The notes: generated by a model not told the origin, from the sequence alone. Numbered from the stretch's first letter, positions 53,110 to 63,792 are shown. The stretch is 64,000 nt of DNA from Mucilaginibacter sp. SG564 (GCF_013149275.1 NZ_JABGNA010000005.1:310001-374000); one strand, 5' to 3'. A program made the numbers and translations.

Positions 53110-53547
53110 TTAAGCTACCATCAGTTTATTTACCAATAAGCTCAGGTCGGCTTTGTTACCGTTTAGTTTGGTTAACATGTTAGTTAAGCCAAATTCTTTG
53201 ATCTGCTCGCTTTTTGATGCTTTTACCAATTCCTGCATCACCTGTGGTATCAACGCGTTGGCAGCAGCCAGTGACTGTACCGGATCGATATGATAAAAAG
53301 TGTTTAAACGATTGGCAAAGCGGTTAACAATGCTTGATACTAATGAATGATTGTAAATACCCGACGACTGAAAATACTTAATAAGTTCTTTCAACTTACC
53401 ATTTTCCATCTGGCCTTTTAAAACCTCAATGATGGAACTTGATGCTTCAATCATCACTGCTTCGCGGTGCTTAGCAGGTATTACTGGGTTGTTAACAACA
53501 GCCGTCCCGGCGTTATTTTTTACAAGCAAAAAAAGTTTTTCAAACAT
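53110..53547 (-). CDS. Helical protein of unknown function
   Basis: 145 residues, not recognised as a named family. It is predicted to be mostly alpha-helical, with no signal peptide, membrane helix or cysteine. Stretches such as SSSIIEVLKGQMENGKLKEL and ALIPQVMQELVKAS have regular heptad-like spacing. The frame is open to 53595, but the ATG at 53547 (MFEKLFLLVKN) has a promoter-like element upstream and is preferred. It is a complete single transcription unit with its own -7 element and strong terminator, so it is probably real and well expressed. Confidence 0.7.
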   Translation of the reverse strand: MFEKLFLLVKNNAGTAVVNNPVIPAKHREAVMIEASSSIIEVLKGQMENGKLKELIKYFQSSGIYNHSLVSSIVNRFANRLNTFYHIDPVQSLAAANALIPQVMQELVKASKSEQIKEFGLTNMLTKLNGNKADLSLLVNKLMVA

Positions 53548-53615
53548 GACCTTTTTTATTTTTACTTTTAAATTTACAAATTGATGATAAATCAATCATT
53601 TGATTATCAACAAGA

Positions 53616-53623
53616 CAAATATA
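53616..53623 (-). promoter_or_regulatory. -7 element for the orphan helical gene
   Basis: Minus-strand TATATTTG, 68 bases before the ATG; a minus-strand TTG lies about 22 bases further upstream. Confidence 0.45.
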
Positions 53624-53693
53624 TCAAATAACTATTTGAAATCTCCAAACAATTGTCAAATATTTTTAAAATTTTCGTAATTTTTAGGTGTAA

Positions 53694-55448
<1,755 letters not shown>

Positions 55449-55450
55449 GG

Positions 55451-55482
55451 CCCCAGGTCCCTGAAGGGGGAGCTTTTTGATT
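55451..55482. repeat. Family J gene-end repeat after pgi
   Basis: TCCCTGAAGGGGGAGC then TTTTTGATT, close to the copy at 56944. It starts a few bases after the stop codon. Confidence 0.6.
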
Positions 55483-55491
55483 AGCATATTT

Positions 55492-55538
55492 AAAAGCAGG
55501 AGTTGAATTAATCGACTTCTGCTTTTTTATTTTTTTTT
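55492..55538 (+). terminator. Terminator of pgi
   Basis: Stem AAAAGCAGGAGTTGA / TCGACTTCTGCTTTT (two G:T pairs), loop ATTAA, then a long T-run. Confidence 0.85.
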
Positions 55539-55597
55539 ACGTTTAAACTTTAGGGCTAAAACAATCTCTATACTTATATAATTTAAGCGTGATTAAT

Positions 55598-55951
55598 ATG
55601 ACCAAACCTTTTAAACCTATCATCATAGTACTGTTGACTATTATGATCACCTCATGCGGAGCAATCCATGATAGCATAGATGCCGGAAGACCTGTAAATC
55701 TGAGTGTATTAAAATTAGGGATGAGCAAAGATGAAGTGCAGCAATGTTTAAACAAAAAACCGGATAATACCATAGCCGCTAAAAATTATCCTGATACTAA
55801 AACATTTATCGAGGTAGTACAATACAGCCAGCAATACTACCAAAATGGCGATACCAACCGGCCCGTTAGTGACGCTTACTGGCTATATTTTGTAAACGAT
55901 AAGCTCGATAAATGGGAAAAAGCCAATCCACATCATACACCGTGGATTTAA
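55598..55951 (+). CDS. Small lipoprotein, BamE/SmpA-like
   Basis: 117 residues. A signal (PIIIVLLTIMITS then Cys) makes it a lipoprotein; the mature part has LKLGMSKDEVQQCLNKKPD, like the GMSxxEV-loop of BamE/SmpA proteins, and a final strand YWLYFVNDKLDKWEK. The fold is probably BamE-like; whether it belongs to the Bam complex is not known. A GTG at 55589 is in frame, but the ATG at 55598 begins the signal. Confidence 0.6.
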   Translation: MTKPFKPIIIVLLTIMITSCGAIHDSIDAGRPVNLSVLKLGMSKDEVQQCLNKKPDNTIAAKNYPDTKTFIEVVQYSQQYYQNGDTNRPVSDAYWLYFVNDKLDKWEKANPHHTPWI

Positions 55952-55969
55952 ACATTATAATTTCCAGAA

Positions 55970-56060
55970 AGTAATAGTCCATGAGATAACAGCGGGTTAT
56001 TTGCAGCTTAAGTTCCCTCCCTCGGGAGAGTAATAGCCCATGATTTGACATTTACCAGAA
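55970..56060. repeat. Short direct repeat and family J-like unit
   Basis: AGTAATAGTCCATGA (55971-55985) recurs as AGTAATAGCCCATGA (56029-56043). Between them is CCCTCCCTCGGGAGAG. No gene is seen in the 190-base gap. Confidence 0.5.
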
Positions 56061-56142
56061 AAGGCTGTCACCTTTTGATCAGTTAATTAAAAGTGTGTTG
56101 TAACATGGCTCAGCATAAAATATCTAAACCTAAAACCTGCCA

Positions 56143-56967
56143 TTGAAAACCTTTATTACTAAATATCCTGTAGCTGCGTTTATTATTTTAACTTTTGGCA
56201 TCAGTTTTCTGATCGGTTTTCCGCTGAAACTATTTATCCTTAATCAGCTATTTCGGGGGCAGGAACTTGGGCTAAATTATTACTCCAAAATTTTTATAGT
56301 TTTTGGCCCGGCATTGGCGGCGATTATCGTAACCGCCGTCACATCTGGTAAAGCCGGGATAACAGCCCTGATTGGCCAATTAAAACCAAATCCAAAACAT
56401 CTTATTTGGTGGCTGGCTCTGCCTGTGGCAGGTACATTGCTCACTGTATTGGCGTTTATACCCCAGGGAGTTACGGCCCCGGAAATGATTAACCTGATTG
56501 GCAAAAACTGGGGATTTTTTTTAGCGCACCTGGTTTTAACAACACTGATGATTGGTATAGGCGAAGAATTAGGCTGGCGGGGATGGCTATTGCCCAAACT
56601 TTCCGAAACCCGGACACTAACATCCGCCACATTGATAGTATTTATCATTTGGGCATTGTGGCATTTCCCATTATTGCTTAGCGGCTACAAAGTGGCTATA
56701 CCTTTCGTGATAATCAATTTATCAATGTCTGTCATATTCACCTGGATATGGCAACGGGTAAACGGAAATATTTTTGTACTGGCCATCGCACATGCTTCAG
56801 TTGATTTTCCGGAAGCTTTTTTCGAAAGCAGGGTTATCGCCACCGGGCATAACTGGAATGATATATTAAATATGTGGGCCATACTAAGCACTATTTATGC
56901 GGTACCGGCCATCATAATTTTCTTTGTTTTAAGAGCCCACCAATCCCCTAAAGGGGAAGCTTTTTGA
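56143..56967 (+). CDS. CPBP-family intramembrane metalloprotease
   Basis: 274 residues, seven or eight membrane helices. The protease motifs are EELGWRGWLLP (EExxxR), ALWHFP (first His) and IAHASVDF (second His and Asp). CPBP proteases cleave membrane-bound substrates; the target is unknown. The start is TTG at 56143, since no ATG precedes the first helix in frame. The last codons (QSPKGEAF and TGA) are encoded by a family J repeat, so the repeat has become the C-terminus. Confidence 0.82.
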   Translation: MKTFITKYPVAAFIILTFGISFLIGFPLKLFILNQLFRGQELGLNYYSKIFIVFGPALAAIIVTAVTSGKAGITALIGQLKPNPKHLIWWLALPVAGTLLTVLAFIPQGVTAPEMINLIGKNWGFFLAHLVLTTLMIGIGEELGWRGWLLPKLSETRTLTSATLIVFIIWALWHFPLLLSGYKVAIPFVIINLSMSVIFTWIWQRVNGNIFVLAIAHASVDFPEAFFESRVIATGHNWNDILNMWAILSTIYAVPAIIIFFVLRAHQSPKGEAF

Positions 56968-57056
56968 TGTGCAGATGTGCGAATTTCAGATGTGCAGATG
57001 CTTTTAATATTCTGTTTAGTGCAGATCATTTGCATATCCGCACATCTGAAACGGCG
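56944..57056. repeat. Family J unit joined to a family B repeat
   Basis: TCCCCTAAAGGGGAAGC then TTTTTGA encodes the end of the CPBP gene; then GATGTGCAGATGTGCGAAT and CAGATGTGCAGATG, with a right arm ATATCCGCACATCTGAAAC. At 25774-25829 the same two families also stand together in inverse order. Confidence 0.7.
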
Positions 57057-57082
57057 AAGTCCTCAACGGAGTTAATCTGCAA

Positions 57083-57120
57083 ACCAAAAGTTCCCTCTTT
57101 AGTGGGTTAGGGGGCTGGGG
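57083..57120. repeat. Family J repeat containing the glutaminyl cyclase stop codon
   Basis: Plus strand AAAAGTTCCCTCTTTAGTGG then GTTAGGGGGCTGGGG. On the minus strand the last codons CCA GCC CCC TAA of the next gene are part of it. Confidence 0.65.
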
Positions 57121-58180
57121 TAAGCTTTATCTGGTACAAGTGCGGCCATTTTTTGCCGGTTACAAACAGGCGTTTGGTAGCGGCGTCATAGGCTATACCG
57201 TTCAGTACGTTGTTACCCCAATCCCTATCCTGCGGACGGCTGGCCATGGGGTAAATATCTTTCAGATCTACCTTTTGCAGTACCGCTCCCGTTTTGGGGT
57301 CGATAACCAGTATATCGTCTTTTTGGTAAACGTTTGCATACAGTTTGCCATTGATGTATTCCAACTCGTTTACAGAATCAACTTTGGCTTTATCATCATA
57401 AACATCAATAAAACCCGTTTGCTTATAAGTGTCTTTATCCAGGAAAAAGATACGGTTGGTACTATCATCTGTATATAGCTTTTTTCCATCAAAGCACATT
57501 CCCCAGCCCTCTACACCCACATTATTGGTAAAGGTGCTTAATAGCTTTAATGTATTTTTATCGTACACAAAACCAACCTTTTCCCGGTAGGTAAGCTGGA
57601 TAACTTTATTGCCCACTACAGATAATCCTTCACCAAAATATTGCGCGCCAAGCTTGGTCTGCATCAACACTTTTCCGGTTTGCAGATCAACTTTCCTGAT
57701 GGTGGAATGACCTGGCTCGCCGGTACTTTCATATAAAACGCCATCTGCATATTGCAAGCCTTCGGTGTAGGCACTGGTATCATGCGGGAATACCTTTTCA
57801 ACCTTATAGGTGAGCAATTCCGGTGCTTTGGCCGCCAATAAAATAATATTGGTGGTTACTTCCTGATCTTTACCTCCGGCGTACACTTTGGCGGTAATCA
57901 CTTTTATACCCAGCGGAATAGTATCTGTTTTGATGCTGATACCTGCCGAATCTTTAGCCACGCCCAATTTTAAGGCATCCAGCATATATACAATGGAGTC
58001 GGGTTTTGTATCGGCAGGCAGGCTTACTTTAACCTTTACTTCATCACCCGATTTGTAAGAGGTACCAGCTTCGGGACTGATGGTATAATCGGCGCCGTTA
58101 TCTTTGGGTTTATTATTGCAGCTACAGCCAAAGGCCAATAAGGCACAGGCTGTAAAAAGTAATTTTATTTTATTATTCAT
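57107..58180 (-). CDS. Glutaminyl-peptide cyclotransferase (lipoprotein)
   Basis: 357 residues. A lipoprotein signal (LLFTACALLAFG then Cys) leads to a beta-propeller of the glutamine cyclotransferase family, which closes N-terminal Gln to pyroglutamate. Family marks: FPHDTSAYTEGLQY, YFGEGLSVVGNKVIQL, VEGWGMCFDGKKLYTDDS and the final RDWGNNVLNGIAYD. A preceding Ig-like segment (about 30-120) joins it to the membrane. The frame is open to 58219; the ATG at 58180 starts the signal. It follows yraN by eight bases. Confidence 0.88.
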   Translation of the reverse strand: MNNKIKLLFTACALLAFGCSCNNKPKDNGADYTISPEAGTSYKSGDEVKVKVSLPADTKPDSIVYMLDALKLGVAKDSAGISIKTDTIPLGIKVITAKVYAGGKDQEVTTNIILLAAKAPELLTYKVEKVFPHDTSAYTEGLQYADGVLYESTGEPGHSTIRKVDLQTGKVLMQTKLGAQYFGEGLSVVGNKVIQLTYREKVGFVYDKNTLKLLSTFTNNVGVEGWGMCFDGKKLYTDDSTNRIFFLDKDTYKQTGFIDVYDDKAKVDSVNELEYINGKLYANVYQKDDILVIDPKTGAVLQKVDLKDIYPMASRPQDRDWGNNVLNGIAYDAATKRLFVTGKKWPHLYQIKLTPAP

Positions 58181-58187
58181 AAGTATA

Positions 58188-58556
58188 TCAGGTGGCCGAA
58201 GGCCAAAACGCATCTTCAATGTGGTTTATTATATAATTTTTATCCCTGTCAAACAAAATAGCGATAATATCAAACCGCACTTCGCCCTGGTGGTTCATGA
58301 GGTAAATATATTCATCCGCGGCATCGGCCAGTAATTTTTGTTTACGGGCATCCACAAAATCCTCAGGTTCACCAAAGGCGTTGCCCGTGCGTGTTTTTAC
58401 TTCGGTAAATATAATAACCTTGTCTTTATATGCAATCAGGTCTATCTCGGCTTTTCCGTGGGTCCAGTTCTCATCCAGTATTTCATAACCGGCATTTTCC
58501 AGGTGGGTTTTGGCTAAAGCTTCGCCGATGCGGCCCAGGTCGAGGTGTGTGGCCAT
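58188..58556 (-). CDS. yraN: YraN-family (UPF0102) endonuclease-like protein
   Basis: 122 residues with the restriction-endonuclease-like core of the family: GRIGEALAKTHLENAGY at the start, ILDENWTHGKAEIDLIAYKDKVIIFTEVKTR with the D-(x)n-ExK site, and VRFDIIAI. Function unknown, perhaps DNA processing. Just eight bases before the glutaminyl cyclase gene. Confidence 0.86.
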   Translation of the reverse strand: MATHLDLGRIGEALAKTHLENAGYEILDENWTHGKAEIDLIAYKDKVIIFTEVKTRTGNAFGEPEDFVDARKQKLLADAADEYIYLMNHQGEVRFDIIAILFDRDKNYIINHIEDAFWPSAT

Positions 58557-58561
58557 TATTT

Positions 58562-58680
58562 AGAGTTAAGAATCAAGAACCAAGAATTAAGACAATAGTA
58601 AAACAATGCAATAACAAGGGCATGGCTAAGAGGAGTTCCCCGCTCTTCTTGATTCCTGATTCTTAACTCTTGACTCCTAT
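58562..58680. repeat. Family D inverted repeat
   Basis: AGAGTTAAGAATCAAGAACC and AAGAATTAAGA face TTCTTGATTCCTGATTC, TTAACTCTTGACTCC with a spacer of about 50 bases. Between yraN and dnaG. Confidence 0.7.
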
Positions 58681-58686
58681 TCTGCA

Positions 58687-60621
58687 TCATTTGATAATTA
58701 CCGAGCCTAAAAAGTCGGAGATCATTTTCTCCACCTTTTTCATGCGGATGTACTGGTTCAGCAATATTTCCTGGTCGGCTTCGGTTTCGGCCTTTTGCAA
58801 TTCGTTGCGCAGGGCCTCCAGCATTTTACCCACTTTGTGTTTCTTGAGGTGGAATATAGCCCCCAGGATAGTGGCTTTCATATTAGCCTGCTCATCATTC
58901 ACCAGTATATTGTGCATCTCGTACCAGTTTTCGCTAAGTGTATACTTGGTGGTGAGCATGTTGATGGTGAGGTCAACAATACCTTTATCCTTGTGATGGA
59001 TAAAATAAGCATCATCGGGCAGCACGCCGTTCTCTACTTCCTGCCGGTACAAGTCGGTAAATACTTTACAAGCCGGGTGCTCAAAGGTAACATCGCCCAG
59101 CTCCGCTATCATAAACGGACCGATATAGGTATTGGCGATGCCATCCCAATCAATCATCCTGTTGCCGTACAGGAGCAATAACCTGATAATTTCTTTTTCC
59201 TGCGCACTTTCATCCTTGGCTTCCTGAACATCGGGCTCGTCAAAAAAGTTGGGCTCATCAGGAGGTTGCTGGGGTGAATACCGGGTATTTTGCTGCTGCT
59301 GACCATCCTTTTTGGCTTTGGCCTGCCGCATTTTATTCAGTTCGGACAGTAGCGAACGCTCATCTATCTGTAACAGATAACTGCATTCCTTGATAAAAAC
59401 CGAAGCCTTAATGGAGTCGGGGATCTTGGCAATACTCTCTACGATCTCACGGATGATCTCGGCTTTTTTGATCGGGTCGTTACCGGCATCTTTTAAAAGC
59501 AGGGTAGCTTTATACAGAATAAAGTCTTTTTTATTTTCCTCGATGTGCTTTTTGAAGGCATTGGTGCCCACCAGGCGCACATACGAGTCGGGGTCATGCC
59601 CGTCGGGGAACGAAACTACTTTTACGTTGAGTCCAGCTTCTAGTATCATATCCAGCCCACGGAGGGATGCTTTGATGCCCGCTGCGTCGCCATCATAAAG
59701 GATGGTGATATTCTGCGTAAAGCGGCTGATCAGCCTGATCTGTTCGGTAGTTAACGATGTACCTGACGATGCCACCACGTTTTCAATCCCGGCCTGGTGA
59801 ACCGACAATACGTCGGCATAGCCCTCAACCAGATAACAGTTATCCTCGTCGCGGATGGCCTTTTTGGCAAAATACAGGCCGTAAAGTACGTTTGATTTAT
59901 GGTAGATCTCGCTCTCGGGCGAGTTTACATACTTGGGTACATTTTTATCTTTCTTGAGCGTACGACCACCAAAAGCTATCACACGACCGGTAAAGCTATG
60001 TATCGGGAACATCACCCGGCCCCGGTACCTGTCGTACAGCGTACCGTTATCACGCTTAACCGATAGCCCGCTCTCCTCCAAAAACTGCTGCTGATACCCT
60101 TGATTGATAGCGGTACCGGTGAAAGCTTCCCATTGATCGGGTGAATAACCGAGCTCAAATTTCTTGATGGTTTCGGTAGTAAAACCGCGTTCTTTAAAAT
60201 AGCTCAAGCCGATATTTTTTCCTTCATCGGTATCCAGCAGGCTTTCATGGAAAAATTTGGCGGCAAAGGCCGTCACGATCATGAGACTTTCGCGGCGCTG
60301 GTCTTCTTCCTTGTTTTCGGGGTGATCAACGGTTTCTTCCACCTCGATACCGTACTTCTTGGCCAGCCATTTTAAGGCTTCGGGATAGCTGAATTTCTCC
60401 AGCTCCATTAAAAAAGTAACCGCCGAGCCACCCTTTCCCGTCGAGAAATCTTTGAAAATGCCCTTCGCCGGGGATACCGTGAACGATGGCGTACGCTCAT
60501 TAGCAAATGGCGATAGGCCTACGTAGTTTGCACCACGCTTTTTTAACTGCACAAACTCCCCTATCACCTCCACAATGTCGGTGGCTTCCATAATACGGTC
60601 GATAGTGGATTTTATGATCAT
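58687..60621 (-). CDS. dnaG: DNA primase DnaG with a zinc-less N-terminal domain
   Basis: 644-residue bacterial primase that makes RNA primers for replication. The Toprim core is intact: LVEGYADVLSVHQAG and LYDGDAAGIKAS. The N-terminal domain keeps its shape (TPSFTVSPAKGIFKDF, GKGGSAVTFL) but every zinc ligand is changed: the CPFH region is SPFA (S37, A40) and the second CxxC region is DFST (D58, T61). So this domain must fold without zinc. Related flavobacterial and sphingobacterial primases seem to share the loss. A helical C-terminal domain for helicase contact follows. It is the last gene before the family D repeat. Confidence 0.93.
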   Translation of the reverse strand: MIIKSTIDRIMEATDIVEVIGEFVQLKKRGANYVGLSPFANERTPSFTVSPAKGIFKDFSTGKGGSAVTFLMELEKFSYPEALKWLAKKYGIEVEETVDHPENKEEDQRRESLMIVTAFAAKFFHESLLDTDEGKNIGLSYFKERGFTTETIKKFELGYSPDQWEAFTGTAINQGYQQQFLEESGLSVKRDNGTLYDRYRGRVMFPIHSFTGRVIAFGGRTLKKDKNVPKYVNSPESEIYHKSNVLYGLYFAKKAIRDEDNCYLVEGYADVLSVHQAGIENVVASSGTSLTTEQIRLISRFTQNITILYDGDAAGIKASLRGLDMILEAGLNVKVVSFPDGHDPDSYVRLVGTNAFKKHIEENKKDFILYKATLLLKDAGNDPIKKAEIIREIVESIAKIPDSIKASVFIKECSYLLQIDERSLLSELNKMRQAKAKKDGQQQQNTRYSPQQPPDEPNFFDEPDVQEAKDESAQEKEIIRLLLLYGNRMIDWDGIANTYIGPFMIAELGDVTFEHPACKVFTDLYRQEVENGVLPDDAYFIHHKDKGIVDLTINMLTTKYTLSENWYEMHNILVNDEQANMKATILGAIFHLKKHKVGKMLEALRNELQKAETEADQEILLNQYIRMKKVEKMISDFLGSVIIK

Positions 60622-60632
60622 TAGCTAAAATG

Positions 60633-60640
60633 CAAAGGTA
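60633..60640 (-). promoter_or_regulatory. -7 element for dnaG
   Basis: Minus-strand TACCTTTG, 11 bases before the ATG. Fits TAnnTTTG. Confidence 0.5.
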
Positions 60641-60653
60641 GGTCATCGAGGTT

Positions 60654-60750
60654 TTAGTATCAAGTAGCTAGTATCAAGTATCAAGATTTTAAAAATTTAT
60701 TTTCAATTGTGAAGCTGTCTTGATACTTGATACTAGCTACTTGATACTAA
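60654..60750. repeat. Family A repeat, perfect 33-base arms
   Basis: Left arm 60654-60686 and right arm 60718-60750 are exact reverse complements of each other, around a 31-base spacer. Each arm holds three TATCAAG words joined by TAGCTAG. The right arm contains the TAG stop and the last codons of the DMT transporter gene. Confidence 0.9.
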
Positions 60751-61597
60751 CCAAACGTGGTTTTAAAAATGTTACCGCAATCCCGGCAAGCACAATCACA
60801 CTGCCTATTATTTCTTTGAGCTGTAAACTTTCGTGCAGTAAAATCACCGCGATAATACCTGCAATAACCGTTTGCCCCAAAAGCGCTATGGCTACTTTGG
60901 TACTTTCCAAAAACCGCAGCGAATAGTTAATAGTTATCCAGCCCGTCAACTGGCAAAGCAGGCTCATCCCTAAAAAACAAAGCCAGCTGTTTAAAGGAAA
61001 ATCAACCAGGTTGTTGCCCTGCCAGCAACTAATGATGAGCAGAAAAATACTCGCTGCCAGCATATTATAAAACATAAACGACAGCGTGCCTATCCGCTGC
61101 AAAATATTGTTGGTGATGACAATATAGATCGAATAAAATATACTCGCTAAAATGGCCAGTACAATACCAATATTAAACTGAAGTCCCAGGATATTCTGAT
61201 AACCCACCAAAATAATCATGCCTACCATAGCGATACCCGTGCCGGCCCAAAATAACATACCCGATTTTTTACGTAGGATAAAAAAGCTGATGAGCCCTAC
61301 CCAAACCGGAGCCAGGTTAGCCAGCAAGGTTGATATGGTGGCGCTGATATGCCCTAAGGAAATATTCCATACGGCAATATCTGATGCAAAGATGAGTCCG
61401 CCAAGGAAAGCGGTTAACAGATCTTTAGTCGTAATTTTAAGATTAACCTTCCAGAAACACCATGGAGCCAATACCACCCAGGCCAAAAATACCCTGTAAA
61501 ATGCCGCGGTAATAGGCGGCGCCCCACAAAGTTTTACAAATATGGGCGAAAAGGCTATACATAAAATACCAATGGCCAGACTGATTTTGGGGTTCAT
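60737..61597 (-). CDS. DMT-superfamily transporter (EamA)
   Basis: 286 residues with ten membrane helices in two EamA repeats, for example LAIGILCIAFSPIFVKL at the start and the conserved AVWNISLGHISATISTLLANLAPV. EamA proteins export metabolites; the substrate is unknown. The final codons (VSIK and TAG) are read from the family A repeat, so the protein end depends on repeat sequence. Confidence 0.85.
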   Translation of the reverse strand: MNPKISLAIGILCIAFSPIFVKLCGAPPITAAFYRVFLAWVVLAPWCFWKVNLKITTKDLLTAFLGGLIFASDIAVWNISLGHISATISTLLANLAPVWVGLISFFILRKKSGMLFWAGTGIAMVGMIILVGYQNILGLQFNIGIVLAILASIFYSIYIVITNNILQRIGTLSFMFYNMLAASIFLLIISCWQGNNLVDFPLNSWLCFLGMSLLCQLTGWITINYSLRFLESTKVAIALLGQTVIAGIIAVILLHESLQLKEIIGSVIVLAGIAVTFLKPRLVSIK

Positions 61598-61616
61598 AGG
61601 GGTAACAGATGAGGGG

Positions 61617-61624
61617 CAAATTTA
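61617..61624 (-). promoter_or_regulatory. -7 element for the DMT transporter gene
   Basis: Minus-strand TAAATTTG, 19 bases before the ATG. Confidence 0.45.
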
Positions 61625-61679
61625 GTTAAATAGCTTATCATTAAGGCCAAAATTCCCCATGCCATTACATAATTAATTG

Positions 61680-61687
61680 TATTTTTG
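61680..61687 (+). promoter_or_regulatory. -7 element for asnS
   Basis: TATTTTTG, 22 bases before the ATG at 61710. Fits TAnnTTTG. Confidence 0.5.
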
Positions 61688-61709
61688 CGACTCTAAAAAA
61701 ATAATTTAT

Positions 61710-63146
61710 ATGAGTCAGCGAGTAAAGATTAAAGCATTGCTGCAAAGTCAGCAAACAGAAATTGATGTAGTGGTAAAAGGATGGGTGCGTGCATTCCGTT
61801 CCAATCGTTTCATTGCTTTAAATGATGGCTCAACCAATAATAACATTCAAATTGTTGTCGATTTCGAAAATACCGACCCTGCCCTGCTCAAACGTATTAC
61901 CGTGGGCGCTGCTTTAAGCGTTGCCGGTAAACTGATCGCTTCACAAGGCAAAGGTCAAACGGTTGAGGTTATAGCTACCGACATCGAGATACTGGGCGAC
62001 AGCGATCCGGAGAAATACCCTATCCAGCCCAAAAAACATAGCCTGGAATTTTTGCGGGAGAACGCTCACCTGCGTTTCCGCACCAGTACTTTTGGGGCGA
62101 TATTCCGCGTGCGCAACAGTCTGGCATTCGCGGTGCATCAGTTTTTTCAGGAGCGTGGTTTTGTTTATCTGCATACACCAGTAATTACCGCGTCTGACGC
62201 GGAAGGGGCGGGCGAAACTTTCCACGTAACTAATTTTGATCTGGATAATATCCCTAAAACAGATACAGGTGAGATCGATTTTAAACAGGATTTTTTTGGT
62301 CGCCCAACCAACCTTACCGTATCCGGACAACTGGAAGGTGAGCTGGGTGCGATGGCCCTGAGCGATATTTATACTTTCGGCCCAACTTTCCGTGCCGAAA
62401 ACTCCAATACTACACGTCACTTGGCGGAATTTTGGATGATTGAACCGGAAGTGGCCTTTAACAGCCTGACCGATAACATGGACCTGGCCGAGGACATGCT
62501 GAAATACGTGATCCAATACGCCCTGGACAAAAACGCCGATGATATCGAGTTTTTAACCCAGCGCCTGGCAGAGGAGGAAAAACAAAAACCGCAGAACGAG
62601 CGCTCAGAAATGACGCTGTTGGAAAAACTGCAGTTTTGTTTAAACCATGATTTTGAACGCCTTACTTATACTGAAGCTATCGAGATCCTGAAAGAATCGA
62701 CCCCGAACAAAAAGAAAAAGTTCCAGTACCCTATTGAGGGCTGGGGAACCGACCTGCAAAGCGAGCACGAACGTTACCTGGTAGAGAAACATTTCAAAAA
62801 ACCGGTGATCCTGACCGATTATCCCAAAGAGATCAAGGCATTTTACATGCGCCAGAACGACGATGGCAAAACCGTTGGCGCTATGGATATCCTGTTCCCG
62901 GGTATTGGCGAAATTGTGGGTGGATCGGCCCGTGAAGAGCGTTTGGATAAGTTGGAACAGCGTATGGACGAAATGGGCATCCCTAAAGACGAACTTTGGT
63001 GGTACCTGGATACCCGCCGGTTTGGCGCTTGTCCGCACGCTGGTTTCGGTCTGGGCTTTGAACGCCTGGTGCTGTTTGTAACCGGTATGGGCAACATCCG
63101 CGATGTGATCCCATTTCCAAGGTTCCCGAAAAATGCGGAGTTCTAA
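61710..63146 (+). CDS. asnS: Asparagine-tRNA ligase
   Basis: 478-residue class II synthetase that charges tRNA-Asn. The N-terminal OB-fold (about 10-110) binds the anticodon; class II motif 2 is [17 protein letters not shown] and motif 3 is [20 protein letters not shown]. The sequence [11 protein letters not shown] ends the protein as in other AsnRS. The frame extends up to 61677, but the ATG at 61710 ([11 protein letters not shown]) follows the -7 element and gives the usual length. Confidence 0.95.
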   Translation: MSQRVKIKALLQSQQTEIDVVVKGWVRAFRSNRFIALNDGSTNNNIQIVVDFENTDPALLKRITVGAALSVAGKLIASQGKGQTVEVIATDIEILGDSDPEKYPIQPKKHSLEFLRENAHLRFRTSTFGAIFRVRNSLAFAVHQFFQERGFVYLHTPVITASDAEGAGETFHVTNFDLDNIPKTDTGEIDFKQDFFGRPTNLTVSGQLEGELGAMALSDIYTFGPTFRAENSNTTRHLAEFWMIEPEVAFNSLTDNMDLAEDMLKYVIQYALDKNADDIEFLTQRLAEEEKQKPQNERSEMTLLEKLQFCLNHDFERLTYTEAIEILKESTPNKKKKFQYPIEGWGTDLQSEHERYLVEKHFKKPVILTDYPKEIKAFYMRQNDDGKTVGAMDILFPGIGEIVGGSAREERLDKLEQRMDEMGIPKDELWWYLDTRRFGACPHAGFGLGFERLVLFVTGMGNIRDVIPFPRFPKNAEF

Positions 63147-63152
63147 TTTATA

Positions 63153-63296
63153 ATGATTACACCGATTTTGGGATGATTTCACTGATTAACACACATGGAT
63201 CTATCAGTGAAATCATTTATCATAAAATCGGTGTAATCATCTATCAAAAAAACGGTGTAATCATTCTATAGAATCGGTGTAATCATTCGTCAAAAG
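63153..63296. repeat. Family G inverted repeat with extra arm copies
   Basis: Outer arms ATGATTACACCGATTTT (63153-63169) and AAAATCGGTGTAATCAT (63224-63240) match exactly, and inner arms ATGATTTCACTGAT (63173-63186) and ATCAGTGAAATCAT (63203-63216) also match exactly. Two more right-arm units, CGGTGTAATCATT, follow at 63253 and 63275. It ends just before the SRPBCC start codon. Confidence 0.85.
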
Positions 63297-63297
63297 T

Positions 63298-63741
63298 ATG
63301 CCTGTAATTGAATTAGCCACCCACATCAACGCGCCTATCGGCAAATGCTTCGACCTGGCCCGGAACATCGATGTGCATGTGGCCTCGACCCGGCATACCG
63401 GCGAAACCGCCATCGCGGGCCGTACCAGCGGCTTAATTGAATTGGGAGAATGGGTTACCTGGCGGGCCAAACACTTTGGCATCTGGCAAACGCTCACCTC
63501 CAAAATCACCGAAATGGAATATCCCAACTTTTTCACCGACGAAATGGTTCAGGGTGCCTTCAAAAATTTTAGACATGAGCATTACTTTTTTGCGATCAAG
63601 GATGAAACCCTGATGAAGGATATCTTCCGGTATGAATCGCCATACGGCACTATATTCGACCTTGTTTTCCTGCAAAACTATATGCGCAGGCTTTTGGAAA
63701 AACGCAACCTGGTGATCAAGGAAGTGGCAGAGGCCCACTAA
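63298..63741 (+). CDS. SRPBCC-family protein
   Basis: 147-residue START/Bet v1-like small-molecule-binding fold: IELATHINAPIGKCFDLARN at the start is the usual entry strand and helix, and LLEKRNLVIKEVAE is the long C-terminal helix. The ligand and function are unknown; some relatives are listed as cell-division inhibitors. The stop is followed directly by CTCCCTAAAGGGAG, a family J unit. Confidence 0.78.
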   Translation: MPVIELATHINAPIGKCFDLARNIDVHVASTRHTGETAIAGRTSGLIELGEWVTWRAKHFGIWQTLTSKITEMEYPNFFTDEMVQGAFKNFRHEHYFFAIKDETLMKDIFRYESPYGTIFDLVFLQNYMRRLLEKRNLVIKEVAEAH

Positions 63742-63758
63742 CTCCCTAAAGGGAGAAC
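63742..63758. repeat. Family J gene-end unit
   Basis: CTCCCTAAAGGGAGAAC, immediately after the SRPBCC stop codon. Confidence 0.65.
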
Positions 63759-63792
63759 TAAAATTTGATGGTTATACTAACACGATTATACA

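Noticed and set aside
61941..63182. Two long minus-strand frames (191 and 180 codons) over asnS
   Set aside because: Antisense to a highly conserved essential gene, with no motif or start signal.
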